DNA of 64,000 bases, taken from assembly GCF_032884065.1 (NCBI RefSeq), contig NC_088867.1, positions 1,853,854 to 1,917,853 on the forward strand. Direction: 5' to 3'. The DNA comes from Artemia franciscana. Its lineage: Eukaryota > Arthropoda > Branchiopoda > Anostraca > Artemiidae. Both the position numbers and the translations under genes were made by a program. The notes under the pieces are model-generated. The model saw nothing but the letters and a program-made list of their open reading frames with translations, was not told the DNA's origin and did no database searches. Numbering within the stretch: position 1 is the first letter of the stretch; each line of letters begins with the position of its first letter. This document shows, in pieces, positions 10,568-23,310 of this stretch.

Positions 10568-11960
10568 CAGTTCATGGTAACGAACTGTAAGTAAGGAGCA
10601 ACTTTGCTCAATAGTAACCGAAACTCTAAAAACAGAATTTTGATAACAATAGATACATCAAAAGAATTAACTTATTATGCTGATTCCCAATATACAGGAT
10701 TCAACAAGTTTAGTCTTACCCATAGAAAGTATCGAGCAATAGGAAATTTGATTGATTTTCAAAAAGGGGGGGGGGGAATTTTCCCCCTTGGAATTTTGCA
10801 TAATGCTTGCCAGAAGACAGGTCACAAATACGTTCTTATTTGTTTTTTCCCCAGGGGATATTGTATCAAACAAGAAGATCGGGAGAACGGCCAATCGTAC
10901 GGAAATTACAAGTTCTAGGGCACTTTTAAGTGACCAAAAAGATTGGAGGTCAACCAAACCCCCTCCCTTGCCAAATGTTTCCCAGAGCTGTCCCATCGAG
11001 ATTTAGAGATCGTAGATTTGTTCAGCATAGTTGAAAGTAACACTAACTATGTCTTTAGAGATTACGTTACCCCTTACAGTCCGCGGGGAGAGTTGTGTAA
11101 ATTATGAAATTCCTCCATTGCCCACGTATAAAATTTGTTATTTTGGCAGTAAGCAGACATTTTTCAGTGGGGGATTTCGTGCTTGGGCTGGGGTTTCATA
11201 GGGAGGATTTTCCATAGGGAGAGAAATCTCTGGGGGATGAACTTTCCCAGGGAAATTTTTCACTGGGGGATTTGACAGATTTCCTGTAGGAAGTTATTTT
11301 TATTTGCCTTATTTTCTCTTTGGCAACTCAATTTTGTATGTGGAGAGGTCCAGGGAAGATTATCCGGGGGCTATTTTCAACTTGTTCAGATTTCATGGTA
11401 TAATTCCACGGAAGGGTGATTTCCAGAGTGATCGAGAAGGTGATTCGAAACTAGTCTTTTTCAAATTAAAGTTTGCTAAAGAAAATTATTCAGGCTAAAT
11501 CGTCCGACGGGAATTTTACGGGGGGGGGGTTGTTTTCTATTAAGGATGGAACTTTCCGGAGGGAATTGGGGTGTGTGCATTTTACTTATGAGGAAACTTC
11601 CATGGTGGTGTTTTCGGGTAGGGGGTGTTGTGCATTGAGGGTGAGTCAGATTTACCGGTATTGTTTGAAAAAAGATCAGAAATTAATACAAAAAAAACGA
11701 TTTCTTTTTAACAGAAAGTAAGGACCAACATGAAAGCTTAAAACGAACAGAAATTATTTTATATATGAAGAGTTTTTTTATGAACGGCCCTAAAAGGCAA
11801 GGGCAGTTAAAATGGAATAGGAAGCTTTTGTAAAAGTGATAAAAGCTTTCACGTAAAGAACAAAATATAGAAGAGAGGAACACTCCCTTCATATACAAAA
11901 ATAATTTTTTTTCGTTTTGAGGTTTAATATTGGTCCCTACTTTCAGCTAAAATGTTTTCT
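10568..11960 (-). mobile_element. Dispersed element, reverse orientation, diverged
   Basis: Starts with the tail hairpin in reverse (CAGTTCATGGTAACGAACTG at 10,568-10,587) followed by the reversed tail block (AGTAACCGAAACTCTAAAA). It ends with a diverged foldback at about 11,696-11,952 bearing CGAACAGAAATTATT and TTTCAGCTAAAA. The middle is G-rich, with repeated GGGGGATTT-type words at 11,160-11,280. Frames within it are not conserved in other copies. Confidence 0.6.
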
Positions 11961-12888
<928 letters not shown>

Positions 12889-13130
12889 TTATCCTTGTTT
12901 TTGTTTCTTTCGTAGATCTACACTGAGTCCTGGGGCTTGATAGTTTAGAGCAGGACGACCATTGGGGCCAACGTTTGAGAAAGCAACATTAGCTCCATTG
13001 TATCCAGAACCTGGTTGGTAGCCTAGAGGCCGATTAAGCCCATTGTTGAAGCCAGGACGATTGAAACCCGGACGGTTGAATCCTGGGCGATTGAAGCCAC
13101 CGTGGCCAGAGTTGAATCCGCTACCATGCC
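12889..13130 (-). CDS. Terminal exon of secreted Gly/Asn/Pro-rich protein gene
   Basis: On the minus strand this exon starts after CTTCCAG, in phase 1, and runs 80 codons to TAA at 12,891-12,889. It encodes a short HGSGFNSGHGG lead, three GFNRP repeats, a Gly/Tyr/Asn segment with LGYQPGSGYNG, and a C-terminus with VGPNGRPALNYQAPG and a basic end (RKKQKQG). An alternative acceptor 25 bases upstream (TTTCAG at 13,156-13,161) also keeps this frame open but needs phase 0, which does not match the other exons. Decayed relatives at 27,506-27,714 and 42,642-42,850 share the pattern GPxGRPALxYQAP, so this is a real gene segment. Gly-rich secreted proteins of arthropods include cuticle, adhesive and antimicrobial proteins; the sequence does not say which. 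There is no introduced stop or frameshift. Confidence 0.75.
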
Positions 13131-13400
13131 CTGGAAGTAGGGTGGATTGTTTATGCTGAAATGAGATATGGAATCATCACTAGGTCGGTGTTGTGTATCA
13201 AAAAAATAAAAAGAAGAAATGAAATAGTTGAAAAGGGAAACTTAATATAAAATTAAGACATAGACTATTTTAGTATGCGAGGAAGCATCAAAAATATCTG
13301 CATCCCTTATTGAAACTACAACTCACATGTTTAAAATCAGAAAAAAAGTGTTGATGTTATGGTTAGTAGTGTCAATAGACTGCATTGTCAATATTTGTCT
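13131..13400. other. Intron sequence upstream of the Gly-rich exon
   Basis: Just right of the exon on the plus strand is the minus-strand acceptor region with two AG choices (13,131 and 13,156). The rest is AT-rich and shows nothing further. Confidence 0.35.
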
Positions 13401-13547
13401 TTCTGATAAGATATAGCCAATTATGATTTCCTTTTACAAATGAACGATAAAACTTAAACTAACAATATGAGAATACCATCTCCCCCCTAATGTTACCGAA
13501 ACACAACATAATATTATTAATACTTGATGTCTTTTTACGTAGTCACT

Positions 13548-13551
<4 letters not shown>

Positions 13552-13586
<35 letters not shown>

Positions 13587-13609
13587 GAGAGGAAGAGAGA
13601 GAGAGAGAT
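13552..13609. repeat. (GA)n microsatellite, interrupted
   Basis: About 58 bases of GA repeats with two AGGAAG interruptions. It borders the LINE fragment to the right. Confidence 0.95.
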
Positions 13610-13658
13610 AGGTTTATTTAAACAACATTGTAGCTAACAGCTAATTTGCGTTGCTTCA

Positions 13659-13950
13659 CTATGCTAAATAACAAACTAACACACAAAAAAAAGAAGAAAA
13701 ATAACTGTGGCGAATAACAGCTTCAAAATCTTCTGTTTTGTTGCACAGCGATCTAGTGTTGCAAACGAGGAAGTTAGGAAGGCCACGACGAGCGTTAAAA
13801 GGAACAGGTCTTAGGATGGGAGGCGGCTCATTGGCATAGTCATTAATGGGAGGTTTAGAAGTAGCTCTACTGTGAACAGTGCTGACATCTAAAAAAAGGG
13901 ACGGTAGCGGCATCTGGTGGCTTCGTCAGAAGATTAAAAGTCACTAAGTT
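13659..13950 (-). pseudogene. LINE endonuclease N-terminal fragment
   Basis: The minus-strand frame contains RRGLPNFLVCNTRSLCNKTEDFEAV. The block N-x-R-S-L-x-N-K followed by an acidic residue is the usual first motif of the apurinic endonuclease domain in ORF2 of Jockey/CR1/I-type LINEs (the Asn binds the metal-active site). The frame stops at 13,659 after a hydrophobic, non-matching tail, so only the first roughly 60 residues survive. It may be the 5' part of the same LINE whose reverse transcriptase lies at 15,243-15,990. Confidence 0.55.
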
Positions 13951-14279
13951 CGAAAAAGTAGATGGCGACACCGTATACAGGGGTGAAAAAAGTCAAATAA
14001 AGTATCTTTCCTGTACTTAATTTGCATATTGATGGCACAGAAAACTGTCAGAATAGCCACTGCTTTAACTGGTGACGCCATTGACGAACCAGCACACATA
14101 TATTGGGCACTATTAAGCTAAACATGGTAGATGGGCTCTGCAGCTGTGCTAGTGCAATAGCGCCATCTACCAAAAAAGTATGCAAAGATCAAAATAACTA
14201 ACAATTTTTTTTTGCTATCAACGAGGGACTTAAAAATTGGAGCTTTTCTACATAAGTTTGTTGGGATTGCTCACTTGCT
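13951..14279. other. Unassigned sequence
   Basis: No gene or repeat is recognised between the LINE fragment and the degenerate array. Confidence 0.3.
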
Positions 14280-14970
14280 CTTCGTAAAATGTTATGCCCT
14301 GGTGGCAATTGTGGTTCTTATAGAAGCGATGCTCGCATAGAATACAGTAAGAGCTTATTTGATTGAAAACTAAAAGTTTAGTTCACTTTTCAGAGTCAAA
14401 AGAGATCGGAGGGCAACTAGCTCCCTCCTTCCGCACCCCCCACCCCCCAAAAAAAGGCATCAGAAAATATTTAGATAGCCATTTTATTAAAAATAGAGAT
14501 ATTTGTATAAACTTCAGGGAGGGCTCATTTGATTTGAAATGGAAAGTTTTAGTTCACTTTTTAAGAGTCAAAAGAAATCGGAGGGCAACTTTCCCCTAAT
14601 GCTCCTTTCCCCCAATCTCATCCAATAAAAATTTTGAGATAGATATTCTGTTAAAAATAATTCAAAGGTCAGATAATTAAAGCCCCGGTGTTGACGCACC
14701 TCCAGGGACCCGTGGTCAGGCGTTGTAAGTTATGCCCTGGGGGCAAGTATGGTTCTTATAGAAGTGCTGCTCGTATAAACTTTAGAGAGGGCTCATTTGA
14801 TTGGAAATTTAAAGTTTTAGTTCATTATTTCAGAGTCAAAAGAGATCGGAAGGCAACTAGCCCCCCACCCTTTTTTCCCCAAATACATCCGATAATCTCC
14901 CAGGGCCAGGGGACAGGCGTTGTAAGTTATGCCTGGGGAAATATAAGGTGCTTATAGAAGGGAATCTTGT

Positions 14971-15048
14971 ATAATAATAATAATAATAATAACAATAATA
15001 ATAATAATAATCGTAATAATAATAATAATTATAATAATAATAATAATC
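14971..15048. repeat. (ATA)n microsatellite, likely 3' tail of a minus-strand LINE
   Basis: Imperfect ATA/ATT trinucleotides. It lies directly at the 3' end of the minus-strand LINE fragment that follows. Trinucleotide (TAA-type) 3' tails are known for I-like LINEs, so it is probably the retrotransposition tail. Confidence 0.75.
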
Positions 15049-15990
15049 TATTTATAACCCACTGCACAAAACAATGTGAGGATAGTGGAGTAAAAAGAGA
15101 GAAAACAAAATAAACACTAGAATAGAAAACAACACCAGAAAAGAAAAAAACATATCAATTTTGTACAACAAAATCAACAGAACATACGGATGAGAACTAA
15201 GGTACAGCACAATAAGTACAACAAAATCAACAAGGAATAAGGTCAATAGAACAAACGGATGAGCTCATAATATGGGGTAAGCCGTCGATATGCTTGTGCC
15301 GATAACATATCATGAAGCTCCTGTAGTTCTGCAGTTATATCGGGAGCTTTGTATATTCGGATTATTTTCCGAATTCGATATGATAGAGGTAGATAAAGCA
15401 GGTATTTACAGTATTTATAGTGACATCTACGTTGTTTACATAAGTCGCTCTTTTTCAGTAGAATGAAGCTCCCAGAAAGATAAAGTACAGAGTGATCACA
15501 AAAAACTAGATAAAAAGGAAACAGAGCCTTTGGATTATACTTAAACCGGTTTGACTCAATCTTAGAGTATCCAAATCTGACTTTTTTTTTACAAGTTTTA
15601 GATATTGCAGTCTGACGGAAGAACAAAATATTTTTACATATTGTTAAACCAGGCCACCGAAAATTTTCCACAGAGGGAATGGATGTATTTTTAATTTGAA
15701 GAGGAGTATTCGGCAAGGTACCGTTAGAACAAATATACTCGCATTTTTCAAGATTCAGATTTAGTCCAATATCAAGGAAACCTTTTTAACCCTTTGAACT
15801 GTGCGGGACAGGAAGATTTGCATCTACTGATAAGGAGAAATGTCATCTGCGTAATCAATATATGACACGTCAGTAAACCCCGTAAAATACGTCCGAGAGA
15901 TCTTGGCAGTTATCACAGCCATATACATCTTAAAAATATAAGGTGACAACACTCCGCCTTGACATACACCACCATGGACTGAGGGTTCAT
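15049..15990 (-). pseudogene. LINE reverse transcriptase C-terminal part and 3' end (5'-truncated)
   Basis: Read on the minus strand from about 15,990: HGGVCQGGVLSPYIFK (motif B, QGGxLSP), then SYIDYADDIS (catalytic YADD), after which the frame breaks near 15,830 (stop after ISPYQ) and around 15,780. It continues in the 157-residue frame 15,716-15,243 with FRWPGLTIC, the usual FKYLG-like motif after the thumb, and the C-terminal LYLPLSYRIRKII. The reverse transcriptase of this element copies its RNA at a nicked target. The copy lacks the endonuclease and is disrupted. The fragment at 2,172-2,366 is from the same family. The trinucleotide tail suggests an I-like clade. Confidence 0.75.
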
Positions 15991-17529
15991 TTGATTGAAA
16001 ATTGAAAGCTGTAGCTCACTTTTCAAGAGTCAAAAGAGATCAAAGGGCAATTAGCTCCTCCATACGCTTTTTCTCCAAACCCATCCGACCAAAATTTTGA
16101 GATAGCCATTTTGTTAAAAATAGTTCAAACATCAGATAATAAAAACTTCAAGGTTCACACAAACCCCCCAGAGTCCGTGGCAAGTGTTTTAATTTATGTC
16201 CTGGGGGCATATAAGGTTTTTATGTAGGAAGAGGTCTTATAAACTTCAGAAGTGGCTCATTTGATTGGAAATTGAAAGTTCTAATTACCTCTTTAATACC
16301 CCACATACCTGCAGGGGGACTGAATTGTCCCATCTCCACTCTGCTCCCTATTAGAGTCAGTGCTCTGGCTCTGCCTAAGTAAATAACCTTTTGCCTTCAA
16401 TATGTTATTTTATTTTTACTTCGGTCACTTAGTATTGAAGAGACGGTTTCTAGATACTTGAGAGGGAGCTCATTCCAATAAACATAAAAAGCATCAGATA
16501 AAAATTATGAGATAACAGTTTTGTTAAAAATACTTCAAAGGTCAGATTACAAAAACTCCGTTGTAAAAAAAACCCAGGGCCCGGGGGTAGACGTTGTAAG
16601 TTATGCCCTGGGGGTATATAAGGTTCTAGTGGGAGGGATGCTCGTATAAACTTCAGAAACGGCTCATTTGATTGGAAACTGAAAGCTCCAGTTCACTTTT
16701 TCAGAGTCAAAAGAGGTCGAAGGGCAACAACCCCCCCCCCCCTCCACACCCCTTTACCCCAAATACATCTGATAAAAAACTTTGAGATGGGCATTGTGTA
16801 AACAATGGCTCAAACATCAGATATTATAACTTTGGAGTCCCACACAACCCCCAAGGATCCGGGGACAAGCGTTGTAAGTTATGCCCTTGGGGCATATGAC
16901 TCTTATAGAAAGGATGCTCGTATTAACTTTAAAGAGGGCTCATTTGATTGAAGTTCTTGTTCACTTTCAGAGAGTCGAAAGAGATCGAAGGGTAATTAGT
17001 ACCCCCCCCCCCCCACGCCCATTTTCCCCAAACCTCTCCGATAAAAATTTTGAGATAGCCATTTTGTTAAAAATAGTTCAAAAATCAGATAATAAAACCC
17101 TGAGGTTGACACAAACCCCCAGAACCCGGGAGCAAGTATTTAAAGTTATGTCTCGAGGGCATATAAGGTTTTTATAGAAGGAGAGGTCGTATAAGCCTAT
17201 ATACCTGTAGGCTGGGACTGGAATGTCCAAGCTCTTCTCTGCTCCCTATCACAGGCATAGCTCTTGCTCTGCCTAAGTAATTACCATTATGCCTTAAATA
17301 TGTTACTTTATTTTTTCCCCAGCCACTCAGTATAGAAGAGATAATCCTAGATACTTGAGAGTGAGCTCATTCAATCGGAGATTTAAAGCTCTGGTGCTCT
17401 TTCATAGGCTTGGAGTATAGTTGCTTTGATACTAGTTTTGCTGCTTTGATGAACGATTGATGTTGAAAAAAAAGTTTAATTTTGAAATTAGGAATTTTCA
17501 AAAACTTGAAACTTTTTGCAATCAAAGAT

Positions 17530-18660
17530 TAATTCAAGTAAAGCTTAAAACGAACAAAAATATTTTTCTATTGAAGTACAAATGAAATAAAAAACGAACA
17601 GAAATTAAATAAATGATCAATGCAAACAAACAAACAATAGATACTAATATAAGTCAATAAATAGATTTTAAAATGTGCAAAACTTAAATTGAATATGCAA
17701 ATCAAGTGTGAAACGAACAAAAATTACTATAAACAAGAGTTTTTGTATTGCTTCCTTCTCTCACCGTAAAAGTCTAAAACCGATTGCATCGCTGGCGCTT
17801 TACTGAAAGATATATGTGTCTGGAACAGTCTTGGAAAGTATAAAAATTTCAAATTGAGGATTTGATACATAATGATAGTAATTTTGAAAGATCCGTCAGT
17901 TCAAGAGTTTATTTGTCACTGTAATTTTATTTTCATTTTCAGTGCTATAAGAACTGGAAAAGAAAATATTTGTAATTTAATACATTTTCAGCGAAGCGCC
18001 AATGACGCAGTAGGCTTTAGGTTTATACAGTTAAGGAAGGGGGTAGTATCCAAACTCTTGTTTGTAGTGAAACTGTATTCGTCTTGAACGTTTTAGAAAG
18101 AACTAATAGATTAAACTGAATATTTAATGTATAATGATATTAATTCCTGGAAGCTCATCAGTTCAAAATTCTACTGTAATTTTAATGTTAATTTTCAATA
18201 TTAAGTACAAAAAAATTGTAATATAATTGGTTTTCATTAAAGCGCCAGTGACGTAGTAGGCTTAATATGTGTACAGTGAGAGAAGGAGGCGATAGCCAAA
18301 CTCATTGTTTGTAGTAACTTTTGTTCGTTTCAAGCTTGATTTGCATATTCAATTCAAGTTTCACTATTTTTAAGATTCATTTATATTAGTATCTATTGCA
18401 TGTTGGTTTGCACTGATTGCTTATTTGATTTCTTTCCGTTTTGGGTTTACTTTATACTTCAATAGCAAAATAATTTTTTTCATTTTAAGTTTAATTTGCA
18501 ATCCAATTTAAGTATTGCTCGCTTTAAGATTTATTCATTGATTTATATTATTACTTGTTGTACATTTTTTGCTATGATTTTTTATTTAATTCCCGTTCGT
18601 TTTGGGTTTTATTTATTCTTTCATAGTAATTTCTGGTTGTTTTGAGTTTGAATTTTAACA
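17530..18660. repeat. Foldback element with duplicated core
   Basis: Left arm words at 17,540-17,800 (CTTAAAACGAACAAAAAT; ATTGAATATGCAAATCAAG; GCGCTTTACTGAAA) recur as reverse complements at 18,310-18,500 (CTTGATTTGCATATTCAATT) and in the core (TTAAAGCGCCAGTGACG). Between the arms a core of about 240 bases is present twice as direct copies, at roughly 17,830-18,080 and 18,090-18,325, each with AAGCGCCA, a GTAGGCTTTA/GTAGGCTTAA box and CCAAACTC-TTGTTTGTAGT. The flanking CGAACAGAAATT words link it to the dispersed-element family. Confidence 0.65.
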
Positions 18661-20204
18661 GATATTTGTACCTGCTGATCGTAAGTTTAAAATGGCCTTT
18701 ACTTTTCTGTGAAAAAATTCTTCTTCGGAAAATTTTTTTTTAATTAATAAAGAAAAAAAGAAAAATTTCTAGCAAACAGAATTAAAATGTTAGGCCTATC
18801 TTGCTTTATTTAGGATCTTATGGGCTAAACCTAGATGGCACTGGAAATTACGTTTTCTTGGGGAGGAACTTGAGCGTCCAATCAAAATATAAATGGGGAT
18901 CAACTAAAGCAACGTAAAAACAAGAAATTGTAGTAGCCATTGTTAATAATATGATTCTGAATCTCAATACAGAACTTAACATTGAAAATTGTACAGTTTT
19001 AGAGAAAACAAAAATTGTATCCTTGAATAATAAGTTTATGGTTTGCGGTGTGATAAAATACCAAAAGTACTTTTAAAAGCAGTAAAACACTAGATATTCA
19101 AGACCTATTAAACTATAGGATACCTAAGTGCTTATTAAATGCTTTGGAAGAAACACAGTCACTGCATAAGCAGAAAATTCAGTAGTAATTTGAAGAAATT
19201 ATTGAGGAAACAGGAACAACTAAATACAATGAAAAAATTAGTTATAAATTTTATAACTGGTGGATTCGTATTTTCATCAGGTGAGAAGGCAATCTCTTAG
19301 GTAAAATGGCCTTTGCCGATAAAAGCACTAACTATGGAAAAATAGATTGGACTTCAAAAGCCTTTCTGTCTTGAATTGAAAAGTAGCAGTATCCTCAGAG
19401 GACCATAATGTCACTATTCTTAAGCCTTGTTGACCTGGTGATCTTCAGATATTTACTAAAGGTGAGACAAGAAGGGAACGGGTGATTCTGAGGGGTTTAA
19501 ATTTCAATATCCGGGTGTGTCTAAAAATGAAATTGCGTAGTATTTTGAACGAAGGAAGTGATGAGCCTTTTTATTCGTTGAAAGGCTGGGATTGATTTTT
19601 GAAAAATAAGAAGAGATGTAATTTAATTGTTTCGTTTTTATGATTTATTTAGTTGCAGTTATATAGGAGGATTCTATTTATAATTTAGTGTCAGAGATAA
19701 TATGATTTGTGTGTCTGCATTTTCTGTATACACTTTTTAAATTTATTTTGAAAAAAAATGTCAGTTTACAATCACCATAACCAAAATTCCCTGCATACCA
19801 GGCTGGCGTCTGAATATTCCTATCCAGAAGTCTAAGGATTTCAACTAAAAAATAGTTGGGAGGGAGGATTGTTTTCTAAAAAGAGGTTCTTATCAAAATC
19901 GAGAGAAGGGGTAATTTTGTTTTGATCATTTTTTACCGCATTAAATACCAAAAACAGTTGTTTTCAAAATGTGTGTAGGGGGGGGGGTCAATGAGATATA
20001 GGGTCAATTGCCCCCTCTCATTGAATTGACACTCCGGAAAGTAGCAAGGTATCTTAAAAAATGACCTATCTAACATTTGTCGGTATAAAAAATTCTTTTC
20101 AAATTAATGAGTAGGTTACATTTTAAATTTTTAGATGAAAATAGACCTTATGTACTTAATTTTGCTTAACTGTAAAATAAGCCTTAAACTGCGAGAAAAC
20201 TTAC
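18661..20204. other. Unassigned sequence, probable intron
   Basis: No repeat shared with other parts of the window was recognised. It lies inside the proposed 12-kb gene, between the exon at 20,205 and the terminal exon at 13,130. A G-run occurs at about 19,977-19,988. Confidence 0.35.
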
Positions 20205-20273
20205 CAGGTCTTTTGGAAGTAGATGTGTGTGTCAAAGTGGTTGAAGTTGTTGTAACTGGTCGTTTAAATAAAC
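20205..20273 (-). CDS. Thr/Ser-rich internal exon of the secreted proprotein gene
   Basis: Minus strand: acceptor CTTTGTTTCAG ending at 20,274, 69-base exon, donor CTG|GTAAGTTTT at 20,204. Phase 1 at both ends. Encoded: LFKRPVTTTSTTLTHTSTS then KRP. Eleven of 22 residues are Thr or Ser, which suggests an O-glycosylated linker, and two Lys-Arg-Pro sites flank it. The preceding exon ends in G and this starts GT, restoring a Gly codon; its own final G joins GG of the Gly-rich exon, again Gly. Both strands have chance open frames here, but only the splice-bounded reading fits the gene family. Lys-Arg followed by Pro is normally a poor proprotein-convertase site, so the linker may stay attached. 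Confidence 0.65.
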
Positions 20274-21530
20274 CTGAAACAAAGGTGATTTTTTTAGCAC
20301 AGTTTTTGCCCCTGGAATTATTAGCTGGCTTAGGTGTTTCCAAAGGACTGGCTCTCAAATATGTACTTCTGATTTTTTTAAACTAGGTCTGATAGGTAGG
20401 ATATTAGGACCAATAGAACTTTTTGAATTCAAATCCTATTTATAAGAAAAATGAACTCATAAAATCGGTAATACCTCGAAACCTGTTTTTTTCGTCGTAA
20501 TACCAAAATATACGAAGAAGAAAAAACACCAGTAAAGTAAAAATCTATACAGCTGGTACAATGTCAATTTCAAACAGGTTAGAAAAACTATATTGCATGA
20601 TCTTATTCATATTTTAGAATCCTAGCCTTTAACAACATTGGAAACGAAAGTCTGTTCAAATCCTGTATGTTATGAAAAAACCTGCTGTCGTTTCAGAACA
20701 AGTGCTGCCACTTGACGAGGGAGTCTTGGCGTAAAGAAATGATAAAAGGGGGGCGGGGGCTATTTCTATCGATAGGTTAATTCGTCAGGGATATAATACA
20801 TAAATTCTGACATGGTCAAACAGCTTCTAAGCGTAAAGACCGATGCAACCCCAGATAGGGATTTACATACAGAATTGTATATAGCAACCCCTATATACAA
20901 TTGTTAAGGTCCTCAACTCTCTTTCCCATCGAGAAAGACTTCTGGGACATCGGATTAAAGTGCCATAAAGGACAATAATTTTATAAGAAGGTATGGTAAT
21001 GGTTTTACAGATAGGAAAGAGGTGTTGATAGACAATTTCGTACCCGGAAAGAACTTTCAAATAATGAAGTTCCAAATTTCTGCTCCTTACGTAGCATTGA
21101 CTTGTTTTTCGACCAGAAACTAGAAATTAAATGAGCCCAGAGTATTTTTATTTCATTAGCACCTTGAGACGCTTGTGAGATGGGTACTATGATTTAAGAA
21201 GGAAAATCTTTAAACAAAAGACAAGTCCATATTAGCAGATATATCTGCTGTATTAGCTTCCTCAAAGCAATATCAAGTTTATCCCCTTCAAAGTATAACT
21301 GTAAAGTATTCTTTGAAGATTTGAAACACAAAAAAAAGTTCTTAAGCCAAAGTTTTTTACACTTTCAGGGGCTCGAAATACGAAGGGGGCTAATCAGGTT
21401 TTTCAGAGGGTTTAGACCGGTCACTGATCAGCTAGTGAATGGTAAGTGCAAGCCTTATAAAAAAATGGCTACTACAGAATTTTCATTATTGAGAGTTGAA
21501 ATAAGAAGCAATTGCATTCTTGGGGCATAT
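20274..21530. other. Unassigned sequence left of the tandem duplication
   Basis: No gene is recognised. Around 20,868-20,900 a short inverted repeat (ACAGAATTGTATATAGC and CTATATACAATTG) is visible. The tandem units begin at about 21,530-21,554. Confidence 0.35.
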
Positions 21531-22302
21531 TTTTCAATTGTTTTTGGACTTCATATAGACTGTTGTCAGATAAAGTTAATCCCTGTTCATCCCCATCCCC
21601 TATGTGGAGGTTAAAATTGTATGCTGCTTGTGTATTAATACCGTTGATCAGTCATTCGAAGGGCTGAAAAACTTTTAGTTAGATCTTTTTGATTAGTTTT
21701 TACCCACAAAGTTTGATTTTGCAAGATTCAAGAATAACCGACCATCATATGTTTACTCCACCTACCCTTGAATTAGTCCTCTATCACTTTGATATCCAAA
21801 GTGTTTTTCCTCTTTTCTCTTCCCAATCCAACATACCATCATTACTATCCAAATCTTATAGAAAATCAGTCAAAGTGACCGTTCCGATAAGGAACTAATT
21901 CACCGATATACTAGACCTTAAGTCTATAAGCTAAGAACTCGGCATACTTAGTTCTTTATGCTACCGCATACTTAGTTCTTTAGTTCCTTAAGAAGTTCTT
22001 AACGACCAGAATAAATGGGATCCAGACTATTCACTCAGTATTATACAGGGATTCAATGAGGCTGTTATTATTGGCCCTTAAAGGTTTTTTTATTATTACT
22101 ATTATTAAAGGTCCTTCCTTTTTTTCTATAGCTAAGTATGACTCTTTTTATGACAAATAGCCCTTGCATACTTTTTGCACGCTGGACCTACGTAAATTCG
22201 GGGGGATTTAGTTTGTATTACTAAATTATTTACGAGCGGTATTTTGTTCTCTAACAGCAGGGGTAGCTTACTTGGTTCATTTCAATTTCACCTAGGGATC
22301 CT

Positions 22303-22671
22303 TTGCTTACCCTTTGCTATCAGAAGCGCACACGCCGCAAGAATAATTCTGATATCCACTTTCCTGTCCGTGGAGAAAGTCAGCCATTTTTGCCGAGAGA
22401 AGAAGTTAGCAGAACAGATTACCCATTGATATTTAAAAATCTTATTTTCTGTAACTATAGCAATGCGATCAAAAAGGACTCATTTTCATGGCAGTGCCCT
22501 AGTTGTATATGTTTAAAAAATAAATTTGAGCTAGTAATAACTAAGTACCAATCTGACAGACATATATTTCATCTAAGCTTTCTAAATTTGGGACAGTATA
22601 CGACACTGTATATCATAGACTGTGCAATAGCGCTGAAACGACTAGTGCCCTTTTTTGGTACTTGTAAGTGA
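22303..22671 (+). other. Triplicated open frame of doubtful coding status
   Basis: A 122-codon frame with REEVSRTDYP and SWQCPSCICLKNKF is also open at 35,609-36,208 and 49,127-49,711. By eye, the differences between units 1 and 2 are almost all amino-acid changing (about a dozen) with about one silent, so no purifying selection is visible. I treat it as repeat-derived or chance, made visible three times by the segmental duplication. Confidence 0.25.
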
Positions 22672-23310
22672 TTGGAGGGCAACTAACCCACCTCCCAAAC
22701 CCAACCTTTCCTCATACACATCCAAGCGAAATTTTGAGATAACCATTTTGTTCAACGTAGTTGAAAGGTCCAGAAATCATTCTTTGAGGATGACAATCCC
22801 CACAGTCCTCAGGGTAAATGTTTTAAGTTATTCCCTGGGGGCATAGAAGGTTTTTATAAAAAGCGTTGTTGTAGAAACTTCAAAAAAAGCCCATTTGATT
22901 GGAAACTGAGAGGGCTAGTACCCTTTTTGATAGTTGAAAGTATTCAGAGGGTGAATCTCCCCCACGTCTTCCGTTTCTCCAAAAACTTCTGATCCAAAAT
23001 TTTGATGTAGTTATTTTGTTCAACGTAGTTGAAAAGCCTGGTAATTATGTCTTTGAATATGCAAGCCCTCAGAACAAGGGTTGTAAGTTATGCCTTTGGG
23101 GTATATAAGGTTTTTATAGAAAGAATTGACGTAGAAACTTCAAAAAGCACTCATTAGTTTTGAAATTGAGAGGACTAGTGCCTTTGTTATCAGTCGAAAG
23201 TAATCAGAAGGCAAATGCCCCCCCCACCCTACAACCACGCCCATCATTTCCTAAAACACTTTCACTCAAAATTTTGTGATAACCACTTTTTTCAACGTAG
23301 TTGAAAAATC
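22650..23310 (+). repeat. Diverged units of the GGGGCATA...TTGATTGGAA array
   Basis: Three successive units with CAACGTAGTTGAAA, TTTTTATAGAAAG and CTCATTTGATTGGAAA-type boxes, spaced about 250-280 bases. The same units recur in the other duplication units near 35,950 and 49,490. Confidence 0.6.

Larger units (their letters stand above)
14280..17400 (+). repeat. Degenerate direct-repeat array (TTATGCCCTGGGGGC family), split by a LINE
   Basis: A 200-430 base unit recurs with the order GTTATGCCCTGGGGGC, TTATAGAAG, GCTCATTTGATTG, AGTCAAAAGAGATCGGAGGG, a C-rich stretch, then TTTTGAGATAGCCATTTTGTT. Unit landmarks are near 14,292, 14,727, 14,926, 16,195, 16,600, 16,880 and 17,150. The array is interrupted at about 14,971-15,990 by a LINE fragment and its tail. 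Related units occur at 22,650-23,310, 35,950-36,900 and 49,490-50,120. Function unknown, probably derived from transposable elements. Confidence 0.7.

Noticed and set aside
13131-13155. Extension of the Gly-rich exon to the upstream AG at 13,156
   Set aside because: The frame is open but needs phase 0, while all other exons of the family are phase 1. The inner acceptor fits better; not fully excluded.
20135-20386. Plus-strand 83-codon hydrophobic frame
   Set aside because: The opposite strand has a splice-bounded phase-1 exon that fits the gene family; the plus frame has no motif.
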